A stretch of DNA of 64,000 nucleotides. Source: Limnephilus marmoratus (lineage: Eukaryota; Arthropoda; Insecta; Trichoptera; Limnephilidae). The translations under genes and the position numbers were made by a program. Positions 13,396 through 21,451 of this stretch are shown here, in pieces; the stretch's first letter is position 1, and each line of letters opens with the position of its first letter. The stretch is taken from positions 19,981,450 through 20,045,449 of the forward strand of contig OU862927.1 of the NCBI GenBank assembly GCA_917880885.1, in the 5' to 3' direction. The notes beneath the pieces are model-generated. The model was not told where the DNA came from. It did no database searches and saw only the letters and a list, made by a program, of their open reading frames with translations.

Positions 13396-16300
13396 AGGAA
13401 AAACTAAACCCTTTCATACACTTCCCCAAATGATCATCTAGTGAATCCACGTTATGCAATTGCACTATATAAGTATTATAAATACAAAACAATACAAGAA
13501 CAACATGTCAACCTACTAGAGACCAAATGGGAATATAATTCACCGACTCCAGATATTTTCATATCAGAGGGTTCGGCTCTGTGGCATTTCTAATTGAACC
13601 TATAAATCCTACTGATCCCTCAATATAAAAATTTAAAAAATCTTTTGTAATCCTACATGTATTTAAAATTACTGCTTTTTGCATTTTTATATACAAATTC
13701 TTTGACAAATCTAATATGCTTAAATTTTGAATCAGATTCCTAGGTATTATGCCAGTGGCCGAAATAACAAATGGTAATATTTTTATAGTCCGAGAATGCC
13801 AAATTCTTTTAATCTCATTTCCTAAATCTGTGTATTTTCTAATTTTTTCAGAAACAGTTTTTTGAATATTACAGGAATTTGGAATAGCTACATCAATGAT
13901 ATAAGTTATTTTTTTAATTTTGTCATGTAAAACTATATCAGGTCTATTATGACTAATTGTTCTGTCTGTTAGTATAGTTTTATCATAATATATTTTATAA
14001 AATTCATTTTCTATAAATGAATTTGGTTCATATTCATAATAAGGTACTACATTACGGCAATCAATCAAGTTATGTTTAATTACCAAACTTTGGTGAATTA
14101 TTTTTAAAACCTGATTGTGCCTAAATGTATACTCGGAAGGCGCTAATTTAGAACATCCCGATATAATATGTTCTATAGTTTCGGGAAAAGCCAAACATTT
14201 TCTACATAAATCATCAATTTGATTTATATCTTTGATTATATGCTTTCTATAATTTTTAGTATTAATGACTCTATCTTGAATGGCAAGCATAAATCCTTCT
14301 ATTTCTGCGCTCAACTCTCCAATACTCAACCATTTGTTTGACGAAAGTTTGTCAACATACGTTTGGTTGAGATAATTGAAGTGTTTTGCGTGAATAATTT
14401 TATTTGACCAGGAATCTAATAATTCCTGGTTAGTATTTATAAGAATGTTGGCATTCTCGTCATATAAATTTAAAGGTGTAATAATTAATATTATTATTAT
14501 TTAGTAATTAATTATTATTTAGATTAAAAAAAACTAGGGAATTAAAATCTTCCAAGTTGGCAATCCTTTCGTTATTGAAATCTCTTGTTTTATTTATCAC
14601 CGCAAACGCGATTAAAACAAGAAAAAAGGTATTTAAGCGATTTTCCAGTACTTTGCGCAACTTAATTGTAACTTGGGCGTTACGTAACATTTAGGGGGGG
14701 GGGGGGGGGACGGAAAAACGTTACGGCGCGTTATATGGGGGGGAGGGGGGTCAAAAATCTTCAAAAATTGCGTTACGTAATACTTGAACGCCCCCTTAGA
14801 CTCTTAGGCTTCCCTCAGGGATTATGATATGCTGCAGCCTTGAATCTAGGGAGGGGGCAAAACAGGGCACCTGCCCCGGGTGGCTGTTTTAGGGGGCGCC
14901 AAAATCGTAAATTATGTGTTTGATTAAAAAAAAAACTTGAATCACAAAGCACCTGGCATCCAACGCCCATTGTTCTATCGATTATTCATTTGATTTTAAA
15001 ATGCCCAGTTGGTTTTTTAACACATCCTAAGGGAACGTACCGATACTACGTGACACGTTTAGGGGGGGGGGGTCTTCAAAATGTCACGCTCCATACAAAT
15101 GAGCGGCGGGTTGCTTAGGATTTTGGTCACCGGGGGGGGGGGGGTTAAAAATTGCAAAAAGTTGGTCACGTAGTATGGGTACGTTCCCTAAGTTGATTTA
15201 TGAACGTATTCTAAGTCGATTTTGAACGCGTGCATAGTGTCTCTACCAGGGGAATCCCCGTCACATCTAGAACTAGGGGCTACACGAGCCGAATAAACCC
15301 GAGCGGTCGAACGTCAAGAGAAGCAAAGATCACTCACCTCACGAGTCACGAGAGGATTCGCCATTCATCGAGAGGGGGCGCCACTATCAAGTTTCTGCCC
15401 CGGTTTGAAAAAGTCGTAGATCCGGTACTGATATGCTGTGCAGAGTCTTTATAATATTGTAAGGAAAGGAAGGAAAAAATCTGGGTCTTATAGAAAGCTG
15501 CGTACTATGAAGAAGATTTTTTTTTAAATTTACATACCTAGGTACATGCCGTTCCACAACCTTGTAAAAATTACCCATTCTCACGTGTCAGCGAGACATT
15601 GCTTAAAATAACTTTATTTATGTTTAATGGCCAGATCTTTGAATAGCCAGGTTCTCCTAACCATACTCTTTTCTTTAAGGGTCGACCAAGACAGGTATTT
15701 CATTCTCGGCCGAGACCGAGACCGTGAATAAATTAAAATCTCGGCCGTGACCAAGAGCCGAGACCGAGAATAGATAAATTGAGAAAAAAATGAAAATGCC
15801 CTATTTTTGCATAATATAGTATATTTAAGAATGTAATAATAATTTAATAGTTTTAATAATCCTTGGTGTAACCCTAAGTGACCAGCTCAGGTATGGGGGC
15901 TCCATCGAAGCCAGAGTAAAGTTAGCCTCCCAAAAACTGGGCGTACTGTACAGGGCCCGCAGATACTTTAATAGTACACAACTGCTAACCTTGTACACAT
16001 CACAAGTACGCCCCACGGTTGAATTTGGCAGCCATCTCTGGTCTGGAGCTCCATAATACCTGAAAAATACCCTCGACTCTGTGCAGAAACGGGCGGTCCA
16101 TTTGATAGATTCTCCCATCTTAACAGACAGATTGCAATCTTTAGAGCACAGGCGTCGGGTGGGAATGCTATCCTTGTTCTACCGGTATTACAATGGAAGA
16201 TGCTCCGAGGAACTAGCATCATTGATCCCTTCGGCACCGGTGCATAATCGGGAAACACGCCAAACACGTGCCCAACATTTGTACACGGTTGACATTTGTC

Positions 16301-18583
16301 ACATGAGAACGGGTCGTTTCTTTGACTCGTTCTTGTGTTCGACAGCTCGGCTGTGGAATGATTTGCCGGCCTCTGTGTTTCCTCCTTCCTACAACATGGG
16401 TCTCTTCAAGACCAATGTTCATTCCTTCCTCTCCTCAAAAAGACCCTCCACACAGCATCCCAGATGACATAGGTCCTGAGGGAAATTATTTTGCTCAGGT
16501 CCTCCTGTGTGGAGTTAATGTAAAAAAAAAAAAATAATAATCAAAATTGAACAAGATGTTGTAGCATACAGAAAGCATTTTTTCTGCATTTTCACCCTTC
16601 AAAGCGTGTCTCCTCATGTCGTATAATTGACCAGCTCTGCTAAAGAGCTGTTCACTTGCTACACTAGTAGGCGGTGCTGACAGCTCTCTAACGCACTGAC
16701 ACCAAGTGACGAATGTGGACGCGCGCGGTAGATTTGAATCCCATTATCCTATACCGTACCTACCTACAAAGGTCTCGGTTATGGCCCAGAATCTCGGTGA
16801 TTTTTCGCCGAGAACCGAAAGAGAGTTCTCGGTAGAATTTGTAGCCGAGAATGCCGAGACCGAGATCTCGGCCGACCGTTACTTTTCTTCCTCTAGTGTA
16901 TCTTGATCTGTATTGCAGCATTCCTAAAATAAGTAGTTCTCCCAATCTTTATCCAATCAACCCTCCTTTCTACCCCAACATTTCTATCGGTCACATACAA
17001 TTCCCCAAAATCTAGAGTCCTAATACCATCCTAATACTGTGGTCTTTATGTTAAAAAAAATATGTAGGTACCTACTGAAAGCATAATAAAAACATGGGAG
17101 CTGAACCATTATTAGCATAAAAATGCATGTCGCCAACATTATTCACCCATACTACTGCAAACTGGACCTACACTTACTGGCACCGTGCCTTTCTACCTAA
17201 ACAACAAACGAGTCATTTTCATTGGCTCCACCGCTTTGATAGTCCGTGCAGCTTGATTGTATAGCTTGGTGATAGGTGACAAGTTTCCATGCCATATCTC
17301 CCTTTTGTTTCTATTATCTTTGATTGAATGTCACCTGTTTATCTGTCATTTGTCCATCTTAAGCTGCCATTTGATATTTACACTATCTTTCTCTTTTTCC
17401 TACACTCACCTTTTTTCTCCATTTTTACCTAAATTTTTTCATAAAAACTAGTAGGTAGGTACTTACCTAGTTTTCATTAAAATTGTTAGAGAAAGTAAAT
17501 ATTCTTAATTATATTAGGGAACGTACCCCCTAACCCCTCGGTGACCACGTGTAGTATATTCCAAGACCCCCCCTCCCCCTACAGTTTTCACATAGTAAAT
17601 CATAAATATGGTTTTGAACCATTTCTTGCTAACAAAAAGTTTTAAAAAATTATTTGGCTTATACAGGGTGTTCGGGGGTAAAGTGCATCAACTTCTGAAG
17701 GTGATTCTACATGATGGTAGGAGTAAAAAAGATTAACAACTTTTTCCGAAATTCCAACATTTTTTTTCCCATACAAAAGACGTACCTACTAAAAATCCTT
17801 AGTGCGAGGTACGATCTTACTTGCTGAGCGCCCGCCGGGCAAGATTGTGGCAACATTGCATGGTTGTGACTAGCCCGTATCGCAATAGTTTATCTTTTTA
17901 CCACAAAACAACCCCTAAAAGTTGGAATTTCGAAAAAATTATTTATCTTTTTTACTTATAATATCATGTAGAATCACCTATTGAAGTTAATGCACTTTAC
18001 CCCCGACACCCTGTATTTGTCTTTATTAATACGGCGCTTGCTGCGTGGCGTCAAGGGTGCATGCATACCTATAATTAAAAGTGGAAAAAATATTAAAAAG
18101 TTAGTGGAAAAAAATATAAAAAGATTTCTAGATTGACTGTGTGACAAAACCTAAGCCCCCCCCCCCCCCCCCCCCCCTCCCCTACTCCCCCTAAACGGGT
18201 CACGTAGTATGGGTACGTTCCCTTATGGTATCAATGAGCTTTGTATCCCAAAACTAATGAACAATTTGTTTGTTACAGAAAACCTCGTCATCAAGCACGA
18301 CTTGATTGGAGAACCTGTCACCAAGAATGGCAAGATATACATGAAGCTTAAAGACTACAAAGTGAAGTTCATAACCAACTCTGTCAGCTTCTATTTCGCA
18401 AATCTCTTCAACGGCAACAAGGTTCTCGGGGAACAAATGAATCGATTCATGAATGAGAATTCAGAAATAGTCTTTCAGGAACTGAAGGGATCTTATGAAA
18501 AGTCATTTAGCAGCATCTTCAAAGACATAACAAATAAGATATTCACCAAAGTACCTTTTGACGATATTTTCCCAACAAATTAA
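4784..18583 (+). CDS. takeout/JHBP-family secreted lipid-binding protein, missing first exon
   Basis: Four coding exons (4784-4876, 6359-6506, 9411-9544, 18279-18583) join with consistent phases (1, 2, 1) and GT-AG sites into 225 residues of a takeout/juvenile hormone binding protein-like (DUF233/JHBP) protein. Visible family marks are the N-terminal cysteine pair in FKRCGQNDPGVSKC, then GIPELKVPKLEPLEV, the central DYVMDGRILLIPLAGKG, and the C-terminal LFNGNKVLGEQMNRFMNEN. Members fold as an elongated tube that binds hydrophobic ligands in haemolymph or secretions. The family is usually about 240-250 residues, so only the signal peptide and the first mature residues are missing. The first seen exon starts in phase 1, so a short upstream exon is required. 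Which takeout paralogue it is, and its ligand, cannot be told. Confidence 0.92.
4915..5065 (+). mobile_element. SINE-A 3' fragment
   Basis: It matches the body of the SINE-A family (GTGACCAGATCTGAATAGCC core, then a CCTCTTCC-rich part and the GCCTCACAAC segment) with many substitutions. The tRNA-like head is absent. It sits in the intron after the first recognised takeout exon. Confidence 0.65.
5253..6042 (+). pseudogene. 5'-truncated LINE-B (RT C-terminal region) with GAA tail
   Basis: It encodes the region after the RT catalytic core seen in insect endonuclease-reverse transcriptase elements: INENKTKIM, EEFTYLGSIIT, TLYKTIIRTVLAYGCE, and RKVLRRILGP, then a GHVHRM motif. The frame breaks near 5900. 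The 3' end is a (GAA)n tail. The copy is bounded by an exact 15-bp target-site duplication, AAAAATAAGCGTTTA, at 5238-5252 and 6043-6057, so it is a 5'-truncated target-primed insertion. A second copy of the same 3' end is at 26076-26180. Confidence 0.85.
6127..6200 (+). mobile_element. tRNA-like sequence, probably a SINE head
   Basis: An A-box-like TAGCTCAGTTGGTAGAGC and a B-box-like GAGTTCGAGAC are present. The ends pair as an acceptor stem (GGACACA with TGTGACC, one mismatch). The anticodon stem does not close cleanly. The AT-rich tail after it resembles the tail after the tRNA-like sequence at 10258-10334, which suggests a SINE rather than a working tRNA gene. Confidence 0.5.
6359..6506 (+). 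CDS. takeout-like gene, second recognised exon
   Basis: It lies between TTTTCAG and GTAAGT. It encodes the conserved IPELKVPKLEPLEV segment and the following VNIRQLYKNIKIYGI strand. It ends in phase 2 within an Asn codon completed by the next exon. Confidence 0.92.
6603..6773. mobile_element. GC-rich palindromic MITE
   Basis: The ends are inverted: AAGACTCCAGTACACGTTGG on the left and the matching CCAACGGGTACTGGAGTCTT on the right. The GTTGGCCGAGTGCGCT segment recurs inside in both orientations. It is non-coding and lies just after the donor of the second recognised takeout exon. Confidence 0.6.
6958..7094 (+). mobile_element. Short poly(A)-tailed retroinsertion
   Basis: An AT-rich segment with AATAAA signals near 7060 ends in a run of A residues (about 7072-7094), and the MITE sequence resumes directly after it. 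It looks like the 3' UTR tip of a LINE or another retrocopied transcript. The source is not identified. Confidence 0.5.
7375..7529. mobile_element. 155-bp hAT-like MITE with perfect 8-bp duplication
   Basis: The left end is CAGTACCGTAAATAG and the right end CTATTTACGGCACTG. It is flanked by identical CTTGGGCG at 7367-7374 and 7530-7537. The 8-bp duplication and CAGT termini are hAT hallmarks. The uninterrupted target is readable in the related MITE near 3926. Confidence 0.85.
7786..7939 (-). mobile_element. SINE-B copy
   Basis: It shares CATTCCCGGGTTATGAATAA and the CTCCTACTACCA segment with the copies at 3535 and 23506. The tRNA-like part (about 7885-7939) is degraded. A SINE-A copy abuts it directly. 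Confidence 0.65.
7940..8372 (+). mobile_element. SINE-A, full length
   Basis: The tRNA-like head (7940-8012) has an A-box GTAGTCCAGCGGTAAGGC and a B-box-like segment. The body of about 350 bp is shared with 21486-21902 and 54804-55225. The element ends in an A-rich tail. Pol III promoter boxes and a poly(A) tail define it as a tRNA-derived SINE. Confidence 0.8.
8552..9312 (+). pseudogene. LINE-A 3' end copy
   Basis: It is homologous to 35441-36208 of the near-complete LINE-A copy. It covers the post-RT domain ([32 protein letters not shown]) and the 3' UTR ending in poly(A) near 9303. Frameshifts around 8900 make it non-coding. It lies in the takeout intron just before the exon at 9411. Confidence 0.85.
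9411..9544 (+). CDS. takeout-like gene, third recognised exon
   Basis: The acceptor is ATTTTTTCAG and the donor GTAAGT. It encodes ADLKNYRIITDSFTDKIEF and the strongly conserved DYVMDGRILLIPLAGKGRC core. It ends in phase 1. Confidence 0.92.
9876..10121 (+). mobile_element. Helitron-like non-autonomous element
   Basis: It opens near ATATTATAAAATGAAGTCGC, contains the phrase AACTACGCAACGGATTATCA, and ends GGGTCTGCTAG before a T. The CTRR 3' end and style are typical of insect Helitron-derived short elements. It is non-coding. Confidence 0.55.
10258..10334 (+). mobile_element. tRNA-like sequence (GGC anticodon position), probable SINE head
   Basis: A 77-nt cloverleaf can be drawn. The acceptor is GGTCTCA with TGCGACC (one mismatch), the anticodon stem is TCGTC/GACGA with loop CCGGCAA, and the T loop is TTCGAGC. 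Position 33 is C instead of U, and the outer two pairs of the T stem fail. There is no encoded discriminator logic, and the tail resembles that after 6200, so a SINE head is likelier than a functional tRNA. Confidence 0.5.
10335..11019. other. Takeout intron sequence, little recognisable
   Basis: Apart from a degraded trace of the SINE-A head on the minus strand near 10565-10612, no gene or intact repeat was recognised. Confidence 0.4.
11020..11575 (-). pseudogene. LINE RT C-terminal fragment
   Basis: On the minus strand the part from about 11570 to 11275 reads LEDLKYNLLLNILKIH, EDRRKINDLTFLFKILN and RNYIAHSPIQRFHTMGNQ. These are typical of the region downstream of the RT domain in Jockey/CR1-like LINEs. 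AT-rich 3' UTR follows to about 11020. No complete element is present. Confidence 0.65.
11600..12180 (+). pseudogene. LINE 3' terminal fragment with TTA-repeat tail
   Basis: The plus strand from about 11607 to 11796 encodes a LINE C-terminus (TTFGQRNFRYLATRLYNILP, ending TQIRNY and a stop). It continues into a 3' UTR with a GCCTCAACACAGGCTAGCCT hairpin near 11948 and AATAAA near 12145, and ends in (ATT)n. A related 3' UTR tail is at 22060-22215. Confidence 0.65.
12181..12535. other. Takeout intron sequence without recognised feature
   Basis: AT-rich with short imperfect repeats of CTTAATCTT. Nothing else is supported. Confidence 0.35.
12668..13300 (-). pseudogene. LINE RT C-terminal fragment within MITE
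   Basis: The minus strand reads SLVRSQLEYASPVWSPIY, then LERVQRKFLRYVQFKLRQ and RRTINDILILFKLLNN, which are typical post-RT LINE sequence. It ends with YLCN and a stop at 12786. A 3' UTR and poly(T) on the plus strand follow near 12672-12699. The 5' end stops at the repeat at 13306. Confidence 0.75.
13306..13480. repeat. Repeat interrupted by a run of about 55 A residues
   Basis: The sequence AATGTCCGGGTTAAATTTTC, then an uninterrupted A tract at about 13339-13393, then AAACTAAACCCTTTCATACA, also occurs at 63781-63886. There the A tract is replaced by ACAGGAAA. Confidence 0.65.
13559..14475 (-). pseudogene. R2/R4 (Dong-like) LINE C-terminal endonuclease region
   Basis: A long minus-strand reading frame continues from about 14475 to a stop at 13559 without an ATG start. 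It contains a CCHC-type cluster (LCRKC...ETIEHIISGC) followed by NRPDIVLHD, YIIDVAIPNS and an EKIRKYTDL helix. This matches the restriction-like PD-(D/E)xK endonuclease found C-terminal to the RT in R2/R4-type site-targeting LINEs. The RT itself is absent. The frame is open for about 300 codons, so this piece is relatively undamaged. Confidence 0.75.
14840..15430 (-). mobile_element. hAT-like repeat, copy 1 (interrupted)
   Basis: It is the inverted homologue of 24713-25350. On the minus strand it begins CAGTACCGGATCTACGAC (15430) and contains the GGGGCAGAAACTTGATAGTG phrase. A Harbinger-like MITE (15031-15188) is nested inside. It is non-coding. Confidence 0.55.
15031..15188. mobile_element. 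Harbinger-like MITE (family 2), 158 bp
   Basis: The inverted ends are GGGAACGTACC and GGTACGTTCCC, flanked by TAA on both sides (15028-15030, 15189-15191). Long G-runs lie inside (15061-15070, 15132-15144). It is closely related to 57901-58067 in the opposite orientation. Confidence 0.75.
15864..16532 (+). pseudogene. LINE-A 3' end copy
   Basis: It is homologous to 35551-36208, from the [13 protein letters not shown] region through the 3' UTR and poly(A) (about 16521). Internal stops and frameshifts are present. It is inserted in the hAT relic. Confidence 0.85.
16543..16699 (-). pseudogene. hAT transposase C-terminal dimerisation fragment
   Basis: The minus strand reads CVRELSAPPTSVASEQLFSR, followed by AGQLYDMRRHALKGENAEK. 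This matches the hATC dimerisation signature (P-x-T-S-x-x-S-E-x-x-F-S). About 50 residues remain. Confidence 0.75.
16896..17513. other. Takeout intron sequence without recognised feature
   Basis: No ORF, RNA gene or repeat could be supported. Confidence 0.35.
17517..18222. mobile_element. Harbinger-like element (family 2) with nested MITE
   Basis: The ends are GGGAACGTACC and GGTACGTTCCC with TTA duplications at 17514-17516 and 18223-18225. Poly-C runs lie inside (18155-18177). A mariner-type MITE (17664-18013) is nested within. It ends only about 55 bp before the last takeout exon. Confidence 0.7.
17664..18013. mobile_element. 350-bp mariner-type MITE
   Basis: It is flanked by TA. The left end is CAGGGTGTTCGGGGGTAAAG and the right end CTTTACCCCCGACACCCTG. 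Both ends match the ends of the longer transposase-bearing element at 42115-43775, so this looks like its deletion derivative. Confidence 0.8.
18279..18583 (+). CDS. takeout-like gene, last exon
   Basis: The acceptor is TTTGTTACAG and the exon ends in TAA. It encodes 100 residues with NLVIKHDLIGEPV, the LFNGNKVLGEQMNRF segment and the C-terminal PFDDIF motif typical of takeout proteins. No canonical AATAAA was seen before the MITE at 18765. Confidence 0.93.
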
Positions 18584-18764
18584 GCAAACCAAATTAATAT
18601 TAATAATGTTTTAAAATGTAATCAGGTATTATGAAATTTTATTGTGAAAATGAGTGCCTTATTTAATTAATTTGTATTGTGCAATGTTAAGATTGCTTTT
18701 AAATTTAAGTATACAAATAGTTTAAGTGATATTATGTATGTAGGTAGTTTTTATTTATGAATAA

Positions 18765-19044
18765 GGCCGGGCGCAAAACATCAGGTTTTGCTTTCCGATT
18801 GCCTGAACAGACAATCGGATCGGATACCACACACATCCGATTCGAAAACCGGATAGGTATTAAAACCGGGGCCACTTTATCGGACAGGATTGAACGGCTG
18901 ACGCGGAAGGGCGTGGCCTATTTTTATTACCGATCCGGATGTGTGCGATGTTTATCCAATTTTCATAAGAAATGTATGGCCCGAAGGCCTTCCGGTTGTC
19001 TGATCAGACAATCGGATGGAAAAACCTGATGTATGCGGCCAGCC
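18765..19044. mobile_element. GC-rich MITE 3' of the takeout gene
   Basis: The ends are about 55-bp imperfect inverted repeats containing CATCAGGTTTT and CCGATTG, flanked by TAA (18762-18764 and 19046-19048). An open frame inside is a by-product of the repeat. It may lie in the takeout 3' UTR. Confidence 0.65.
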
Positions 19045-20483
19045 ATAAAGTGGTTTAAGTTATTTTAAAAATAATGATTTTTGTATTATTCATGATTTAT
19101 TATCAGTGGCGGTTCGTGACTCTTCAGTGAGCTAGAGTGCTAAGGTTGTAAACTACAACTTTTTTTTTTTAAATAGGTAAATCACCCTAAAAAGAGTGCT
19201 TTGTGCAATGACGTTACATACTATATTAGACGAGGGGTAGAAATCTCAAAGTGGGAAGACAAGAACAAGACAATTGTAACAATCTCGATATCTAGTACTT
19301 TAGTACTAAACTGCTACGCGTCGAGTAAGGTTGCGTCTTACCAGCACTTACCAGTAAGTAAATTGCATTTTAAAAAGTGCCAAAATGCCCTCCTGTGTAA
19401 TGAGAAAATGTTTCAATTACACGGCAAATAATAGTAAAGGCGAATGAATAACATGTCATTTGTACACGCAAATTACTTAATATTGTCGATTATTATAAAT
19501 ATTACAATTAATTTTCATGCTTCCCGCTCGCGGTTTTACACGTCATTAGAGAAAATTCAAGTCCTCCTAAAGTAAAGGGTCTGGGCGCGCAACAGCCAAA
19601 TTTCTGTTGCTAAGTAAACTTTACTGTTTTAAAGTAGACTAATCAGCCTAAACACTCGTTTATTTGTTTGCTTGTGGTAAAACAACACATAAATCAGTAG
19701 TTCCAAGAAGTATTGATGACAATCGCCACCATTTGAAAACTGTCGTTGCCCTATTGTATTTATTGTATAGCTCGACATATCAAACTCCGACAGGCAGCCG
19801 GACCTTTTATTCTAGTGGGCCTCAAGAAAAGGAGACAGCGAACGTTCCATCAAAAAGTGACAAGCAATACGCTGCCCGCTCATATATTCATGTCATTCAT
19901 ACACACACATTATTTGATTGTCTATCTTTATCACACAGGAATAAACTTTTGAATTAAGAAATTATACTGAAAATCGCTGAAAACAAAAGAGTGTTCCTTA
20001 CTTTCCACATTATATTGTGAGTATATGAGACTATGGCGAGTCTATTTATTTATATAACGTCATTGGCTTTGTGTACAATATTACTGATGTTGTAGCTGAA
20101 AAAGAATTAAGTTTTTTTTACAAAATTAAAATTTTTTGTATGAAGATGTTTTATTTTGGTGAGGCTGTGCCTTCTTGAATGTAACTCGGTGTTAGAAGCA
20201 ATGCCCACAACATTATATTTATACTCCTATATGTATAATTATGTTTATTAGGTCATGGAGTTCAAAATAAACACAAAATACATGTTATGAAAAAAGATGT
20301 TTCTTCTTGTTGAAGATTTTTGTTTTTTCATTTTGATTATTATTTCCTTGACATTTACTACAGTTTACTAGACTTGTCAGAAAAATTATAATGATTAAAT
20401 ACAACACTGTACAAACAAAAATGTGTTTTATTTATGTGATAAGTAATCAATATTTTATATTTTTTTTAGAGCGGAGACGTTTT

Positions 20484-20745
20484 TTTTTTTGCATTAACTC
20501 CACACAGGAGGCCTTGAGGAAAATAATTTCCCTCAGGGCCTATGTCATCTAGGATGCTGTGAGGAGGGTCTTTTTGAGGAGAGAAAGGAATGAACATTGG
20601 TCTTGAAGAGACCCATGTTGTAGGAAGGAGGAAACACAGAGGCCGGCAAATCATTCCACAGCCGAGCTGTTGAACACAAGAACGAGTCAAAGAAGCGATC
20701 CGTTGTCATGTGACAAATGTTAACCGTGTACAAATGTTGGCAAAA
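20484..20745 (-). pseudogene. LINE-A 3' end fragment
   Basis: The minus strand carries the C-terminal [20 protein letters not shown] segment and the 3' UTR with poly(A) (T-run at about 20480-20490 on plus). It is homologous to 35958-36206. Confidence 0.8.
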
Positions 20746-20748
20746 CCA

Positions 20749-21173
20749 AAATCCGGGCGACCAAGGTCATCAAGAATGGTAGAAAACGTAGAGAGTGTTT
20801 ATCAGTCTTTTCGTGACGACTCAAACTTTTCGATTCGGAAGCGCGCAAGTGCTTTAAATGTGCATAGATTTGGGTTATCTCAAATCTAAAATGTACGCCA
20901 AAAATCCGACTTCCCTGATGCAATTAAAATAAAATATCCGTCACGAAATGGCAGCCATCACGAAGCCTACCGGGCGAGCCGTCATAAGAAATTTTACTCT
21001 TCGATCAAATGAATGCCGCGAACGTGAGGGTTTACATTTGGACAATATTATTTTTCAAAAATAAATTCCCAAATTGTGTATTTTGGTATTTAATAAACAT
21101 TTTTTCGATAGAACCCTTACTTTTTTTAAATCGATCCACTAAATACCAACTTTCTTTTGGGACACCCTGTATT
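20749..21173 (+). pseudogene. Tc1/mariner transposase relic
   Basis: The plus strand from about 20751 reads PKSGRPRSSRMVENVESV, then FSIRKRASALNVHRFGLSQI and a stop. This is the SGRP-...-SIR-R-ALxIS helix-turn-helix region of IS630/Tc1/mariner transposases. Further on, GGGACACCCTGTA (near 21159) resembles a terminal repeat. The catalytic domain is not recognisable. Confidence 0.6.
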
Positions 21174-21451
21174 AACAGAAATTCTAGTTTTCACAGTTCA
21201 AGTTCAAAATTCGCCAAGTCCTCTCTTAAAGTATTTTATTTAGTCAGTGGCTACATCAACGTCAATAATGTTGAATTTTTCAATCTAACCCTAGCTCACG
21301 AAAAGTCTAAAACCGCCCCTGGTTCTTATGTAGATAAGAATGATAAGATAAGAATATATAAGAAATTAATAATGAAATAATTATTGGCTGGTAAGAATAT
21401 TATTGTTTTAGGTACAAAAAAATTGTTGGCTTATTTTGGTAGATATTATTA

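Larger units (their letters stand above)
12536..14795. mobile_element. Harbinger-like MITE (family 1) split by LINE insertions
   Basis: The left part (12536-about 12667) and right part (about 14516-14795) together make one MITE. Its terminal repeats are GGGGCCGTTCAAGTATTACG and the matching CGTAATACTTGAACGCCCCC. The outer flanks are identical TTA (12533-12535, 14796-14798). The interior phrase AAAACTAGGGAATTAAAATC matches the copy at 3637. About 1.85 kb of minus-strand LINE material was inserted afterwards. Confidence 0.7.
15675..16895 (-). mobile_element. hAT transposon relic with CTCGG-rich ends, split by LINE-A
   Basis: Both ends carry many GCCGAGA/TCTCGGC motifs (15700-15775 and 16785-16880) around GGGTCGACC and GGCCGACC termini. 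The interior holds a hAT dimerisation-domain fragment (16543-16699, minus). A LINE-A 3' end (15864-16532) lies between. Most of the transposase is gone. Confidence 0.6.
19104..21321. mobile_element. hAT-like element of about 2.2 kb without transposase
   Basis: The left end CAGTGGCGGTTCGTGAC and inner GAGCTAGAGTGCT match, inverted, the right end CCTAGCTCACG...ACCGCCCCTG. The left end is close to that of the hAT MITE at 24799. The flanking octamers are only partly alike. The interior holds a LINE-A fragment and a Tc1/mariner relic. Confidence 0.5.

Noticed and set aside
18757..19029. 90-codon open frame after the takeout gene
   Set aside because: It lies within the inverted-repeat MITE at 18765-19044, and its sequence merely reads through the repeat arms.
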